A stretch of DNA of 64,000 nt from Mycobacterium sp. GA-0227b (GTDB lineage Bacteria; Actinomycetota; Actinomycetes; Mycobacteriales; Mycobacteriaceae): the NCBI RefSeq assembly GCF_001499855.1, contig NZ_LQIK01000029.1:1-64000 (forward strand), in the 5' to 3' direction. Made by a program: the position numbers and the translations under genes. Below, piece by piece: positions 27,255 through 35,915 of this stretch. Under the pieces are notes generated by a model, which saw only the letters and a program-made list of their open reading frames with translations, had not been told where the DNA came from and made no database searches. The stretch's first letter is position 1. Every line of letters begins with the position of its first letter.

Positions 27255-28079
27255 ATGTCGCCTGAGTTCAGCACCCTCGCAATCGAAACCACTGCGGGTG
27301 TACTCACAGTGCAGTTCAACCGGCCCGACCGCGCCAACGCCGTCAATTCCGTGATGCACGACGAGATTCTGGCGTTTCTGCGGTGGCTGCCCGATCAGCG
27401 CGATGTCGGCGCCGTTGTCCTCACCGGGATGGGGCGGTTCTTCTGCGCCGGGGGAGACATGGAACTCATTGAGCAGACCCGCAACGCCGATCCCTGGGCC
27501 ACCGCACGCGCGATCGGCGATGTCAGCAAGATCGTGCGTGAGTTCCTCGAAGTCCCTCAACCGGTGATCGCGGCGGTAAACGGGGCTGCCGTGGGTCTGG
27601 GCGCCACGCTGGCGTTGCTCAGCGATCTGGTCATCATGGCCGACACCGCAACGATCTCCGACCCGCATGTGCGGATGGGAATCGTGGCCGGCGACGGCGG
27701 CACGGCGGTGTGGCCGGCTTTGGTAGGGCCAGCGCGCGCCAAAGAGTTCCTGCTCACCGGCGACGTTGTCGACGCGCCCACCGCCGAACGGATCGGTCTG
27801 GTCAACCGCGTCGTGCCCGCCGGCGGGGTTGTCGCCGAAGCGCACGCGTTCGCCGCACGCCTGGCGGCCGGCCCTCGACAAGCCATCGCCTACACCAAGC
27901 GGGCGATCAACGCCGCACACGCCCGCGATGCAATCCCCAACGTTATGCTTTCGGCGTCGTTCGAAGCCCAGAGCATGAAAGAGCCTGACGTGGTTGAAGG
28001 CATGGCGGCCTTTCAAGAGCGGCGAACGCCGTCGTGGCCCAGCGCCGCGCCAACCATCCCTGCTACGTCGAGTTCCTGA
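27255..28079 (+). CDS. Enoyl-CoA hydratase/isomerase family protein
   Basis: A 274-aa crotonase: LTVQFNRPDRANAVNSVMHDE, GMGRFFCAGGDMELIEQ, VNGAAVGLGATLALLSDLVIMA and MGIVAGDGGTAVWPALVGPARAKEFLLTGD. The motif VAGDGGT has Asp at the second catalytic position. The gene begins 3 bp after the racemase stop, with GAGGAC upstream, and closes the operon that began with fadD at 20438. The C-terminal ATSSS is an unusual tail that may simply be drift. Confidence 0.85.
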   Translation: MSPEFSTLAIETTAGVLTVQFNRPDRANAVNSVMHDEILAFLRWLPDQRDVGAVVLTGMGRFFCAGGDMELIEQTRNADPWATARAIGDVSKIVREFLEVPQPVIAAVNGAAVGLGATLALLSDLVIMADTATISDPHVRMGIVAGDGGTAVWPALVGPARAKEFLLTGDVVDAPTAERIGLVNRVVPAGGVVAEAHAFAARLAAGPRQAIAYTKRAINAAHARDAIPNVMLSASFEAQSMKEPDVVEGMAAFQERRTPSWPSAAPTIPATSSS

Positions 28080-28469
28080 TGATCATGGAACTCCGCCGAT
28101 TCTGCGAGGGTTCGCCGCTGGGGATGTGCGACCAAACCACGATCGTGACACCGTGGTCCTCCGGCATGACGAATGCCAAGAAGAGCGATGAAGCAGCCCG
28201 CTGCGGCCCCAGACGGATTCGGCCGTACGGCGTGGCGCCATCCGTCTGGGACGCCAGTCACCTCGTCGAAGTCAATGTGTTCAGACGGCGCCATGTTGTC
28301 GAATTCACCTGGCGTCGTCGGCGGTTTGAATGGTCGCGCCGGCCCGTTTTGTGCATCGCGGTAGAGGTGGGCTACCCGGTGAAGGCGCGCTGAGATGCCC
28401 CCGACGGCTCACCGCACCCATCGATGTCGGTGATCAGTCCGGCGGATGCGTCGGTCGGCATCCATCACG
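28080..28469. other. Intergenic, no gene recognised
   Basis: About 390 bp after the operon. A long-loop inverted repeat (CCAGACGGAT ... ATCCGTCTGG, about 28210-28250) might end transcription, but the 21-base loop makes this weak. Short frames show no domain. Confidence 0.35.
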
Positions 28470-28785
28470 ACACCCTGGCTGGCGGGCAGTCTCTCTGCGC
28501 AACTTCACCCGCACCCGCGCTGTGTAGACGGGCATGGTGAACTAGCCCCCGGCGTGTTGTTCATGCTTGCCGACATTGTGCTGGCGCGCACCAGTTCTGG
28601 GTGAACTGGCCACCTGCCAGCACATCGCGACGAGCAATCTGCACCTGGCCGTCATCGCTCGCCCCACCATCGCCGATGCCGTCACCGACGGAGGAGTCCG
28701 CCGTCGGCGGACCTCATGGACCCAACAGGACGCCTGCTCGCCACCGCCACGGCACGTTTCGCCGTCCTGAAATTCAGTAGCGCGG
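28470..28785 (+). pseudogene. PaaI/hotdog thioesterase remnant
   Basis: Pieces of a hotdog-fold thioesterase lie in order but in different frames: WRAVSLRNFTRTRAV, then VDGHGELAPGVLFMLADIVLARTSSG, then GELATCQHIATSNLHLAVIARP, then LMDPTGRLLATATARFAVLKF. The second piece has the HGELAPGVLFMLAD signature of PaaI-type enzymes. At least three frame changes separate them, so the gene is dead. It probably encoded an acyl-CoA thioesterase of the same pathway. Confidence 0.6.
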
Positions 28786-29222
28786 CCGCAGCCACCGTGC
28801 GTAGCTCACGCCCGGGCCTCAACATCTCCGGCAGCGACTACACCGGTGCCCGGTTCAAGAGCAGTACATTTCGTGCGCCCAATCGAAGCGGGCGCAGCGG
28901 AGACGGGTTTTGGCCGAGATAGTCCACATCGGAACACCTTTGGCTCCCACCCGCGCGTCACTGCACATACGCGAGGTGCGAACGGCCGTCGTCATCGACC
29001 TGCTGCACGCGCCGCCGCGCAAATTCACCACTTGGACGCAAGAAACACACCGAAGCGATTTCGCACACGGTGACACTGGAGGGCCACCAGCTACGCACTC
29101 GACCCGTCTGAGGGTGCGGCGCACCGGTCCGGCGAACCGTCAACCCGTGACGTGGGGCGAGCAAGCCGTCAGCACTGGGCTGGACGAGCAAGCTAGCGTA
29201 CGATGCGCGAGGGATTGACTTC
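28786..29222. other. Intergenic, no gene recognised
   Basis: About 440 bp between the thioesterase remnant and the end of the convergent MaoC gene. Frames of 90-100 codons exist on both strands but have odd composition and no recognisable domain. Confidence 0.35.
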
Positions 29223-30131
29223 TCAAATTTGCGGGGCGGGCGATACTTTGGTGTCGTCGTCGGAAGGTCGATACATGAAGTTGCCATGATCGAGCGCGAC
29301 CCCCACTGCGGTCGTCGTCCTGAACACCGCGCCGCCGTCGACCCGCCAAATCGCTACTGTCAATTGGTCGCCGGGAAACACCGGCGCGGAAAGCCGCGCG
29401 CTCATCGAACCAAACAGTTCAGGTTGACCGTCGCACAGCGCGCCGATCAACGCGCGGCAGGTGTATCCAAACGTGCAAAGCCCATGCAGGATTGGGCGGG
29501 AAAACCCCAATTCTGCTGCGGCCGCGGGATCTGAATGCAGAGGATTACGGTCGCCGCACAGCCGATAGATCAGAGCCTGCCCCGGCCCGACCCCCAACTG
29601 CACCGTCGAGTCAGGCTGTCGAGCCGGGGCTTGCCACAGCGTGTGCGGACCGCGTTCGCCGCCGAAACCACCTGCGTTGCGGACGAACAGGCCGGATTCC
29701 GCCGTGGCTACAGGGCTGTCATCACCGATCAGATGGAGTTGGTAGACAGCCCGGATAAGCGCGTCGCGTCCTTTGTCGTAGATCGCGGTGACAGTCGAAG
29801 TGCTGAAGGCCTCTCCGTCGACGGGTAACGGACGGTGCAGTGTGAGCCGTTGGTCAGCATGCAGGACCTGCGACATCTTGATTGGCCCCACCGCGGGAAG
29901 GTCCCTCTGCGCCAAAGTAATTGCGAATGTCGGCACGATACGCTGGTTTACGCCGCGGGTATTTTCGGTGGTGAAGCATAATTCAGCCAGCGGGTCCTCT
30001 TGGCCCGCGCCGATGCCAACCGCATACAGCTGCGCGTCTTCGGCCGACCATGACACCCGACGCGGGGACCCAACGCGTCCGATCACGCTCAGGTCAAGTC
30101 CATCTTTCGACGTATGGTCGGATGTCAGCAT
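29223..30131 (-). CDS. MaoC-family enoyl-CoA hydratase 2
   Basis: A 302-aa double-hotdog protein like the hydratase domain of peroxisomal multifunctional enzyme 2. The N-terminal half holds VSWSAEDAQLYAVGIGAGQEDPLAELCFTTE. The C-terminal half carries the hydratase-2 motif YRLCGDRNPLHSDPAAAAELGFSRPILHG, with the catalytic Asp and His. It would hydrate 2-trans-enoyl-CoA to the (R)-3-hydroxy form, as in bile-acid and sterol side-chain oxidation. The ATG was chosen for GAGGAG 5 bp upstream; the open frame continues about 84 codons further without homology. It is divergent from the TesB thioesterase with an operator between. Confidence 0.87.
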   Translation of the reverse strand: MLTSDHTSKDGLDLSVIGRVGSPRRVSWSAEDAQLYAVGIGAGQEDPLAELCFTTENTRGVNQRIVPTFAITLAQRDLPAVGPIKMSQVLHADQRLTLHRPLPVDGEAFSTSTVTAIYDKGRDALIRAVYQLHLIGDDSPVATAESGLFVRNAGGFGGERGPHTLWQAPARQPDSTVQLGVGPGQALIYRLCGDRNPLHSDPAAAAELGFSRPILHGLCTFGYTCRALIGALCDGQPELFGSMSARLSAPVFPGDQLTVAIWRVDGGAVFRTTTAVGVALDHGNFMYRPSDDDTKVSPAPQI

Positions 30132-30244
30132 CTGGCTCCTCACGGCGGTAACAAAACATGTTCTGCAGGTGCGCACGTTGATCGTCGGCAGGCCACTGGA
30201 CCACGGTTGACAGCGGAGCACTCGACCAGCACGATAGCAGATGA

Positions 30245-30256
30245 TCGTACGTTCGA
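30245..30256. promoter_or_regulatory. Operator-like palindrome TCGTACGTTCGA
   Basis: It sits in the divergent promoter region, 113 bp from the MaoC start and 58 bp from the TesB start, flanked by ATGA and TCTG. Confidence 0.55.
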
Positions 30257-30314
30257 TCTGCACAAGTTTCGTGGCGCTGGACGAAGTGCTCGGCTGCCGG
30301 AAGGGCAACGAAGG

Positions 30315-31157
30315 ATGACACGGGAGAACAATTGCGCTCGATCGCCGCGCCCGCAGATCCTCGATGTGTTCCAGCTCGACCAAGCGGCGACTGATGTTTG
30401 GCTTTCGCGCGCCGCCGACCCGGTCGGCGGACGGCTGTTCGGCGGGACGATGATTGCGCAGGTCTTAGCCGCCGGACGAGCTGCGATGCCAGGCCTTACC
30501 TACGCAGACAATCTTCATGTTCAATTCCTGCGGGCCGCTGCGGGTGACGTCCCGTGTGAATTCCGCGTCCAACGCACATTCGACGGAAAGTCGTCAGCCT
30601 TGCGCTCGATCTCGGTGAGCCAGCAAGGTTTGCCGGTGGCGATCGGAACCGTAGCGTTTAATACTCCGAGTGACAGCTGGACGCATGGACATAAACAGCG
30701 GCCCCCAGTGTTGCCCGACAGCTTGCCAAACGCCATGCCGCACACGGCGCGAGCCGTGCCACCGGACGCTTTCGACATACGCTTTTACGACGAGCGTGTC
30801 GACGGCGTCTTCACCAGACGATTGTGGTTCCGCTCGCTTTATGCGCTGCCTGACGACCCCATCGTTCACGAATGCGTGCTGTCGTTCATCAGCGATCTCT
30901 ACTTCTTCGAACCCATAGTCGCTCAGCACGGCTTTCGGGGCAATGACCGCAGGATCCGATTCGCGACTACCGACCACGCGATGTGGTTTCATCACATACC
31001 CCGCACCGACGAGTGGTTAGTCCTTGAATCAAGCTCGCCCGTCGCAGGAGGCGGTCGAGGATTGGTCACCGGTGAGATTCGCACGCTGGACGGCCGCGCC
31101 GTGGCCACTGTGGTACAAGAGGTCGCCGTGCGGATGGCGCCCGCGCCATCGCGGTAG
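30315..31157 (+). CDS. Acyl-CoA thioesterase II (TesB-like)
   Basis: A 280-aa double-hotdog thioesterase. VWLSRAADPVGGRLFGGTMIAQVLAAG and YADNLHVQFLRAAAGDVPCEFRVQR form the first hotdog. FATTDHAMWFHHIPRTDEWLVLESSSPVAGGGRGLVTGEI is the second, with the Asp of TTDH as expected for the catalytic Asp. It would release CoA from dead-end or product acyl-CoAs. AAGGG lies about 9 bp before the ATG. It shares a regulated divergent promoter with the MaoC hydratase and ends in a strong hairpin. Confidence 0.86.
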   Translation: MTRENNCARSPRPQILDVFQLDQAATDVWLSRAADPVGGRLFGGTMIAQVLAAGRAAMPGLTYADNLHVQFLRAAAGDVPCEFRVQRTFDGKSSALRSISVSQQGLPVAIGTVAFNTPSDSWTHGHKQRPPVLPDSLPNAMPHTARAVPPDAFDIRFYDERVDGVFTRRLWFRSLYALPDDPIVHECVLSFISDLYFFEPIVAQHGFRGNDRRIRFATTDHAMWFHHIPRTDEWLVLESSSPVAGGGRGLVTGEIRTLDGRAVATVVQEVAVRMAPAPSR

Positions 31158-31208
31158 TCGAATGGCGGTAGGCCCGCCAGTGGCTCCTATAGTCCGCCGA
31201 GAATCGTT

Positions 31209-31238
31209 GCAGGAGACGGCGGATTCGCCGTCTCCTGC
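31209..31238. terminator. Bidirectional hairpin terminator
   Basis: A perfect 13-bp stem (GCAGGAGACGGCG with CGCCGTCTCCTGC) and a GATT loop, with no U-run, as is common in mycobacteria. It lies between the convergent thioesterase and hydratase genes. Confidence 0.65.
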
Positions 31239-31653
31239 GCCTTCAGGGCCGAGCACTCGTCCCGCGGCAGCAACGGCGATCGTCGTCACACGACCCCGGG
31301 AGGGCGTAATCGCGGGCCCGTTGGCGCTTCACGCGGCGCTGCGCGGCAATGGCGAAGCGAACCGATCAGTTGGTTCACTCTCGGATGGACACGGGTCGGG
31401 GGATTCGGAGATGTGGAAGGCGAGGTCGCCAGTTCCGGGGGTTCGTGAGCCGAGCGTCGCGAACACCCGCAAGGATCAGCGATGAGGTACCGAAGAGCAC
31501 TCCAACGATGGGGCAGAAGGCACCAACGCCAGCGGGACGCCGATCGCGGCGGGCGCCTACACTCTCGACGGGGTGCCGGGACAACGTCGCCCTGCGGGTC
31601 GAGCACGCGGTAGGCACAGATACCTAGGGATTCCTGAGGGCATGTCCAATCGC
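31239..31653. other. Intergenic between convergent genes
   Basis: About 415 bp after the hairpin. I see no supported gene, operator or RNA here. Confidence 0.4.
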
Positions 31654-32478
31654 CTACTTGCCCGTGAACTGCGGCGAACGCTTCGCGAACGTCGCCGAGA
31701 TAGCCTCGGACAGGTCCTTGGACGGCAGGAACGCCGCGTTCCATGCCGCAACATAGCGCAGGTTCGCCGCTACTGCCGAAATGCGTTGCTGGTCAAGGAC
31801 ATCCTTGATGCCGTGAATGGTCATCGGCGGATTGGCTGCGATCTCGGCGGCGGTGGCGTGCGCAACGGTCAGCGAGGCCTCGGCGTCGTCGAACACGTCG
31901 TTGACCAAGCCGATCTTCTCCGCACGCGCGGCGTCGATGTCCTTACCGGTCAGCGCCAGCTCGCGCAGGTGTCCGTCACCCAGAATGAGCGGAAGTCGGG
32001 CTAGGCTGCCGACGTCGGCGACCGCCGCCAGCTTCACCTCGCGGACTGAAAATTTGGAGTCGGCGCTGGCATAGCGGATATCCACCGCCGAGATCAGATC
32101 AACACCGCCGCCGATGCACCAGCCGTGCACCGAGGCGATCGTCGGGGTGCGGCAGTCGGCGACGGCACTGATCGCCTGCTGCATGCGCAGCACCTCGGCG
32201 TGAAAATCGGCGCGCGGTCGAGCCTGCGCACCCTCGGCCAGGATCGGACCAAGTAACCCACCCATCACCGACACATCCAGCCCGTAGCTGAAGTTGTCGC
32301 CCGAGCCGGTGAGCACGATTGCGCGCACATCGCGGTCGGCTCCCAGTGCGGTGAACACCTCCGGCATCTCCGACCAGAACGCCGGGCCCATCGTGTTGCC
32401 CTTGCCCGGTCCTATCAGCGTCACCTGCGCCACGTGACCCCTTGTTTCGACGGTGACGGATTCGTACGGCTGACCCAT
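31654..32478 (-). CDS. Enoyl-CoA hydratase family protein (EchA21-like)
   Basis: A 274-aa crotonase. The opening YESVTVETRGHVAQVTLIGPGKGNTMGPAFWSEMPEVF and the SGDNFSYGLDVSVMGG segment resemble mycobacterial EchA21-type proteins, close to dienoyl-CoA isomerases. HGWCIGGGVDLISAVDIRYA forms the second oxyanion segment and VREVKLAAVADVGSLARLP has Glu and Asp at the catalytic positions. The ATG was chosen for homology; it may be leaderless, since TACGGT lies 6 bp upstream. It is convergent with the TesB gene and divergent from the mce operon, 309 bp away. Confidence 0.83.
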   Translation of the reverse strand: MGQPYESVTVETRGHVAQVTLIGPGKGNTMGPAFWSEMPEVFTALGADRDVRAIVLTGSGDNFSYGLDVSVMGGLLGPILAEGAQARPRADFHAEVLRMQQAISAVADCRTPTIASVHGWCIGGGVDLISAVDIRYASADSKFSVREVKLAAVADVGSLARLPLILGDGHLRELALTGKDIDAARAEKIGLVNDVFDDAEASLTVAHATAAEIAANPPMTIHGIKDVLDQQRISAVAANLRYVAAWNAAFLPSKDLSEAISATFAKRSPQFTGK

Positions 32479-32651
32479 GGGCAGACCGTACCAAGGACAT
32501 GTGATCCCACCCGCGGCCCGGCTCCGATTCGCCGCCACCGACGAACTGGCCAGCGCAGCAGTCACACTCGGTGTCCTGCAACGCGTTTAGGCCGTGCACT
32601 ACCGATGGCAGCGGGTTACTTGCGTTCCGCGGCGGAATCTGATTCGATCAA

Positions 32652-32663
32652 TCGAACGTTCGC
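32652..32663. promoter_or_regulatory. Operator-like palindrome TCGAACGTTCGC before mce operon
   Basis: It is followed by TCAG and preceded by GGAATCTGATTCGAT, the same block found before the site at 15142. It lies 125 bp upstream of yrbEA, linking the importer to the catabolic genes. Confidence 0.6.
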
Positions 32664-32787
32664 TCAGGTAACGAGGTGCCAGTGCCAGGATGTCTGCAGC
32701 TTCGGGAAATCTTTAACTCAATGACTCAACAACTTGGTCGGCCGATTCGGCCACCACGAGTGAGCTGTTGAACGCCAAAGGGAGCAC

Positions 32788-33558
32788 GTGGTCGCGTCTA
32801 CAACGCTACGCACGCCGGTACGCGAGGTCGGCGCCTTCTTCGCGATGTCGCTGGACGCCCTGGTGACAGCGTTTACCACGCGGTTCTCATGGCGTGAATT
32901 CATCGAGCAGGCTTGGTTCACGGCTCGAGTGTCGGCGCTGCCCGCCATCATGTTGACGATTCCCTTCCATGTGCTGGTCACGTTCGTCCTGAGCGTGCTG
33001 TTCGCCGAGATTGGCGCTCAGGACCTCGGGGGCGGCGGCGCAGCTCTGGCCGCGGTCTCGCAGAGCGGGCCGTTTATGGTGATCCTGATCGTCGGTGGCG
33101 CCGCCGCCACGGCGATGTGTGCTGACCTCGGGGCGCGCACCATCCGCGAAGAGATCGACGCTATGGAAGTGACGGGCGTCGACCCGATCCAACGGCTGGT
33201 GGTGCCGAGGATCGCCGCAATCATCCTGAACACGGTGTTGCTGTTCGGACTGTCGGTCGTCGGCGCCCTGGCGGGGTGTTTCTTCTTTAGTGTCTACGTC
33301 CTGAACGTCACTCCAGGCTCCTTCGCGGCCAGCCTGACGTTTCTCATCGGGCTTCCCGACCTGGTCATCTCCACCTGCAAGGCCCTCATTTTCGGCCTGG
33401 TCGCGGGCCTGGTCGCTTGCTACAAGGGTCTCACTGTCGGCGGCGGTCCGCAGGGGGTGGGCAACGCCGTCAATGAGACGGTTGTGTACACGATCATGAT
33501 CTTGTTTGTCGTCAATACGGTTGTGACCGCTGCGACCGTGTCGGTGGTTCTGCGATGA
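32788..33558 (+). CDS. yrbEA: YrbEA, Mce transporter permease
   Basis: A 256-aa MlaE/YrbE-family permease, the membrane half of the Mce ABC-like lipid importer. Five or six hydrophobic segments are visible, and the family signature GARTIREEIDAMEVTGVDPIQRLVVPRIAA at about 112-140 is the cytoplasmic coupling region for the MceG ATPase. GLTVGGGPQGVGNAVNETVV follows near the C-terminus. The GTG start is just after AAAGGGAG. It is the first gene of a ten-gene run and overlaps yrbEB by ATGA. No mceG lies in the window, as is normal since that ATPase is encoded elsewhere. Confidence 0.93.
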   Translation: MVASTTLRTPVREVGAFFAMSLDALVTAFTTRFSWREFIEQAWFTARVSALPAIMLTIPFHVLVTFVLSVLFAEIGAQDLGGGGAALAAVSQSGPFMVILIVGGAAATAMCADLGARTIREEIDAMEVTGVDPIQRLVVPRIAAIILNTVLLFGLSVVGALAGCFFFSVYVLNVTPGSFAASLTFLIGLPDLVISTCKALIFGLVAGLVACYKGLTVGGGPQGVGNAVNETVVYTIMILFVVNTVVTAATVSVVLR

Positions 33559-34394
33559 GCGCGACAAGACAGCGGTTGGAGCGCTTTGTGCGGGCCTCGG
33601 CCGGGGAATGGAATCGCATAGGCGAACAGACCGCGTTCTACGCCAAGACTCTGGGCGAATCCACGGAAGCCGTGCGCAAATACAGGGTCGAATTGACGCG
33701 GCTCATCGCCCAGATGGGCCTGGGCGTCGGCGCGCTTGCGTTGGTCGGCGGGGCCGTGGTTGTCGTGTCCTTCGTCGTGATGGGCGCCAGCTCGGTCGTC
33801 GCCATTGTGGGGTACAGCCAATTCAGCAACCTGAGCTTAGAGGCGCTAATAGGGTTCTTCTCCGCCTACGTCAACCCGCGCCTCGTCAGTCCGTTGATCG
33901 CCGCTATCGGTTTGGCCATCACCATTGGGGCCGGCGCCACCGCTCAGCTCGGGGCCATGCGGATCAACGAGGAGATGGATGCCCTTGAGGTGATGGGCAT
34001 CCGCGCGATCGCCTACTTGGCATCAACCCGGGTGATCGCCGGTGTGATCGTGGTCATCCCACTGTTCTGTGTCTCGTTAATAGCCGGAATAGTGACGACC
34101 CAGATGGTCGTCCTAGTGTCCTTCGGTCAGTCAGTCGGTGTTTACGAGCACTACTTCAACACATTCCTGCGGCCCACCGATGTGATCTGGGCATTGGTAC
34201 AGGTGACGGTGCAGGGGACCGTCATCATGCTGGTGTGCACCTATTACGGGTTTAACGCAACGGGGGGACCCGCTGGCGTCGGTGAGGCGACCGGTCGCGC
34301 GGTACGCGCCGCACTGGTCGCGGCGACGACCGTCACGATGATCGTGGGCATGATCCTCTATGGCCGATCCGGTGGCTTCAACCTCACGGGATAG
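33555..34394 (+). CDS. yrbEB: YrbEB, Mce transporter permease
   Basis: The second YrbE permease, 279 aa. After an amphipathic N-terminus come transmembrane segments and the coupling signature GAMRINEEMDALEVMGIRAIAYLASTRVIAG, then CTYYGFNATGGPAGVGEATGRAVRAAL. It pairs with YrbEA to form the inner-membrane channel base onto which the Mce proteins assemble. It overlaps yrbEA and stands 5 bp before mceA. Confidence 0.93.
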   Translation: MSATRQRLERFVRASAGEWNRIGEQTAFYAKTLGESTEAVRKYRVELTRLIAQMGLGVGALALVGGAVVVVSFVVMGASSVVAIVGYSQFSNLSLEALIGFFSAYVNPRLVSPLIAAIGLAITIGAGATAQLGAMRINEEMDALEVMGIRAIAYLASTRVIAGVIVVIPLFCVSLIAGIVTTQMVVLVSFGQSVGVYEHYFNTFLRPTDVIWALVQVTVQGTVIMLVCTYYGFNATGGPAGVGEATGRAVRAALVAATTVTMIVGMILYGRSGGFNLTG

Positions 34395-34399
34395 CGACG

Positions 34400-35887
34400 A
34401 TGACACCGAAACGCCGCGAGCTTGGCCTGCATCCCGCATGGTGGACACTCATAGTCGCCGTGATGGCCCTGGTGGTAATCGTGATTACCCCTATTGCGTT
34501 TAACCGCGACTTCCAGTCATACGCCAGGGTGACCCTCCTGTCGGGCCGGGCGGGTCTGTTGACCGAGCCCTACGCGGAGGTGCAACTTCGCGGCGTTCCG
34601 GTCGGCCGGGTGGCGTCGATTCACACGGGCGGTGGGAAGGATCCCGTCAAACTTGAATTGGAGCTCTACCCCGACCAGCTCAAGTACATCCCTGCCAACG
34701 TCGGAGCTCAGATCACGGCCCCCACGGCGTTTGGTGGAAAGTTCGTCGAGCTGCGCACCCCCAGCGATCCGAGTCCGAAGCGGCTGGCGGCGGGGGCGGT
34801 GCTGCGGTCGAGCGATGTGACTGTCGAGGTCAACACGGTGTTCGACAACCTGGTCGGAGTGTTGAACCAGGTGGACGTGACCAAACTGAACGCGGTGCTG
34901 TCCGCGGTGGCCGACGGTGTTCGCGGCAAGGGTGACGAGCTCGGTCAGACCGTGACCGATCTCAATCAGGTGCTCAGTGAGCTCAATCCGCGCAGCGAAA
35001 CCATCCGCCAGGATTTTCGCGGGCTCCGCGATTTCAGCAACACCTTCGCCGCGGCTGCGCAGGACGTCCTGACGGTGCTGGACGCCGCCAGCACGACCAG
35101 CGCCACCATCACCGGCAATGCGCAGGCCTTGGACGCACTGCTGGTCGACGTGATCGGTCTGTCGCGCAGCGGCATCGAGTTGATCGGCCCGAACAAGGAC
35201 AACCTGGTTAGCGGGGTCAACATGCTCGAGTCGACAACGCGGCTGCTGATGAAATACAACCCCATACTCACCTGCACCCTCGTCGGCGGAAAGACCGTGC
35301 TGGACATGGGCTTCGCTGACGTAGCCGGCGGTCGCAACGGATACTCGGCGATACTAGACACCGCCCTTCTGCTCGGCGACGACCCGTACCGGTACCCCGA
35401 CCACCTGCCCATCAACGGCATCAAGGGCGGCCCGGGGGGAGCGCCGAGCTGCGGCGAGTTGCCCGATGTCACCAAGAACCTCCCGGTGCGGTACCTGGTG
35501 ACCAACTCCGGTTGGGGCACCGGCGTCGACATCCGGCCCAACCCCGGTATCGGCTTCCCCGGGTACGCGAACTACTTTCCCGTCACCCGGGCGGAACCCG
35601 AACCGCCGACCTTCAACAATCGCGAGGGCCCGGCGCCCGGACCCATCCCATACCCGGGCGCACCGCCCTACGGGGCGCCGCGGTACGCACCGGACGGAAC
35701 GCCGCTCTATCCGGGTTTGCCGCCGGCGCCGCCGCCGGGCAGGCCGGCCGAACCCGGTCCGCCGCCGGCGGGCTCGGACCCGGTACCCCCTGCGCCGCCC
35801 AATCCGGCACAGGTGCAGCCGACCCCGATACCGCCATCGTCGTTGCCACCTTCGCCGCCACCACCGATGCACGCCCCAACACCCTGA
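34400..35887 (+). CDS. mceA: MceA-type lipid-transfer subunit
   Basis: A 495-aa Mce protein. It has an N-terminal membrane anchor (WWTLIVAVMALVVIVITPIAF), then the MCE/MlaD beta-barrel domain (YARVTLLSGRAGLLTEPYAEVQLRGVPVGRVASI ... ITAPTAFGGKFVELRTP), a long helical region to about 260 and the Mce C-terminal domain. A Pro-rich tail (about 400-495) follows. It forms part of the heterohexameric tunnel carrying lipid across the periplasm. Position directly after the yrbE genes identifies it as the A subunit; the numbering (mce1-4 class) cannot be fixed here, although the sterol-type neighbours recall mce4. Confidence 0.92.
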   Translation: MTPKRRELGLHPAWWTLIVAVMALVVIVITPIAFNRDFQSYARVTLLSGRAGLLTEPYAEVQLRGVPVGRVASIHTGGGKDPVKLELELYPDQLKYIPANVGAQITAPTAFGGKFVELRTPSDPSPKRLAAGAVLRSSDVTVEVNTVFDNLVGVLNQVDVTKLNAVLSAVADGVRGKGDELGQTVTDLNQVLSELNPRSETIRQDFRGLRDFSNTFAAAAQDVLTVLDAASTTSATITGNAQALDALLVDVIGLSRSGIELIGPNKDNLVSGVNMLESTTRLLMKYNPILTCTLVGGKTVLDMGFADVAGGRNGYSAILDTALLLGDDPYRYPDHLPINGIKGGPGGAPSCGELPDVTKNLPVRYLVTNSGWGTGVDIRPNPGIGFPGYANYFPVTRAEPEPPTFNNREGPAPGPIPYPGAPPYGAPRYAPDGTPLYPGLPPAPPPGRPAEPGPPPAGSDPVPPAPPNPAQVQPTPIPPSSLPPSPPPPMHAPTP

Positions 35888-35915
35888 CCGCGGAACGCGA
35901 TAGAGAAAGGCACAG

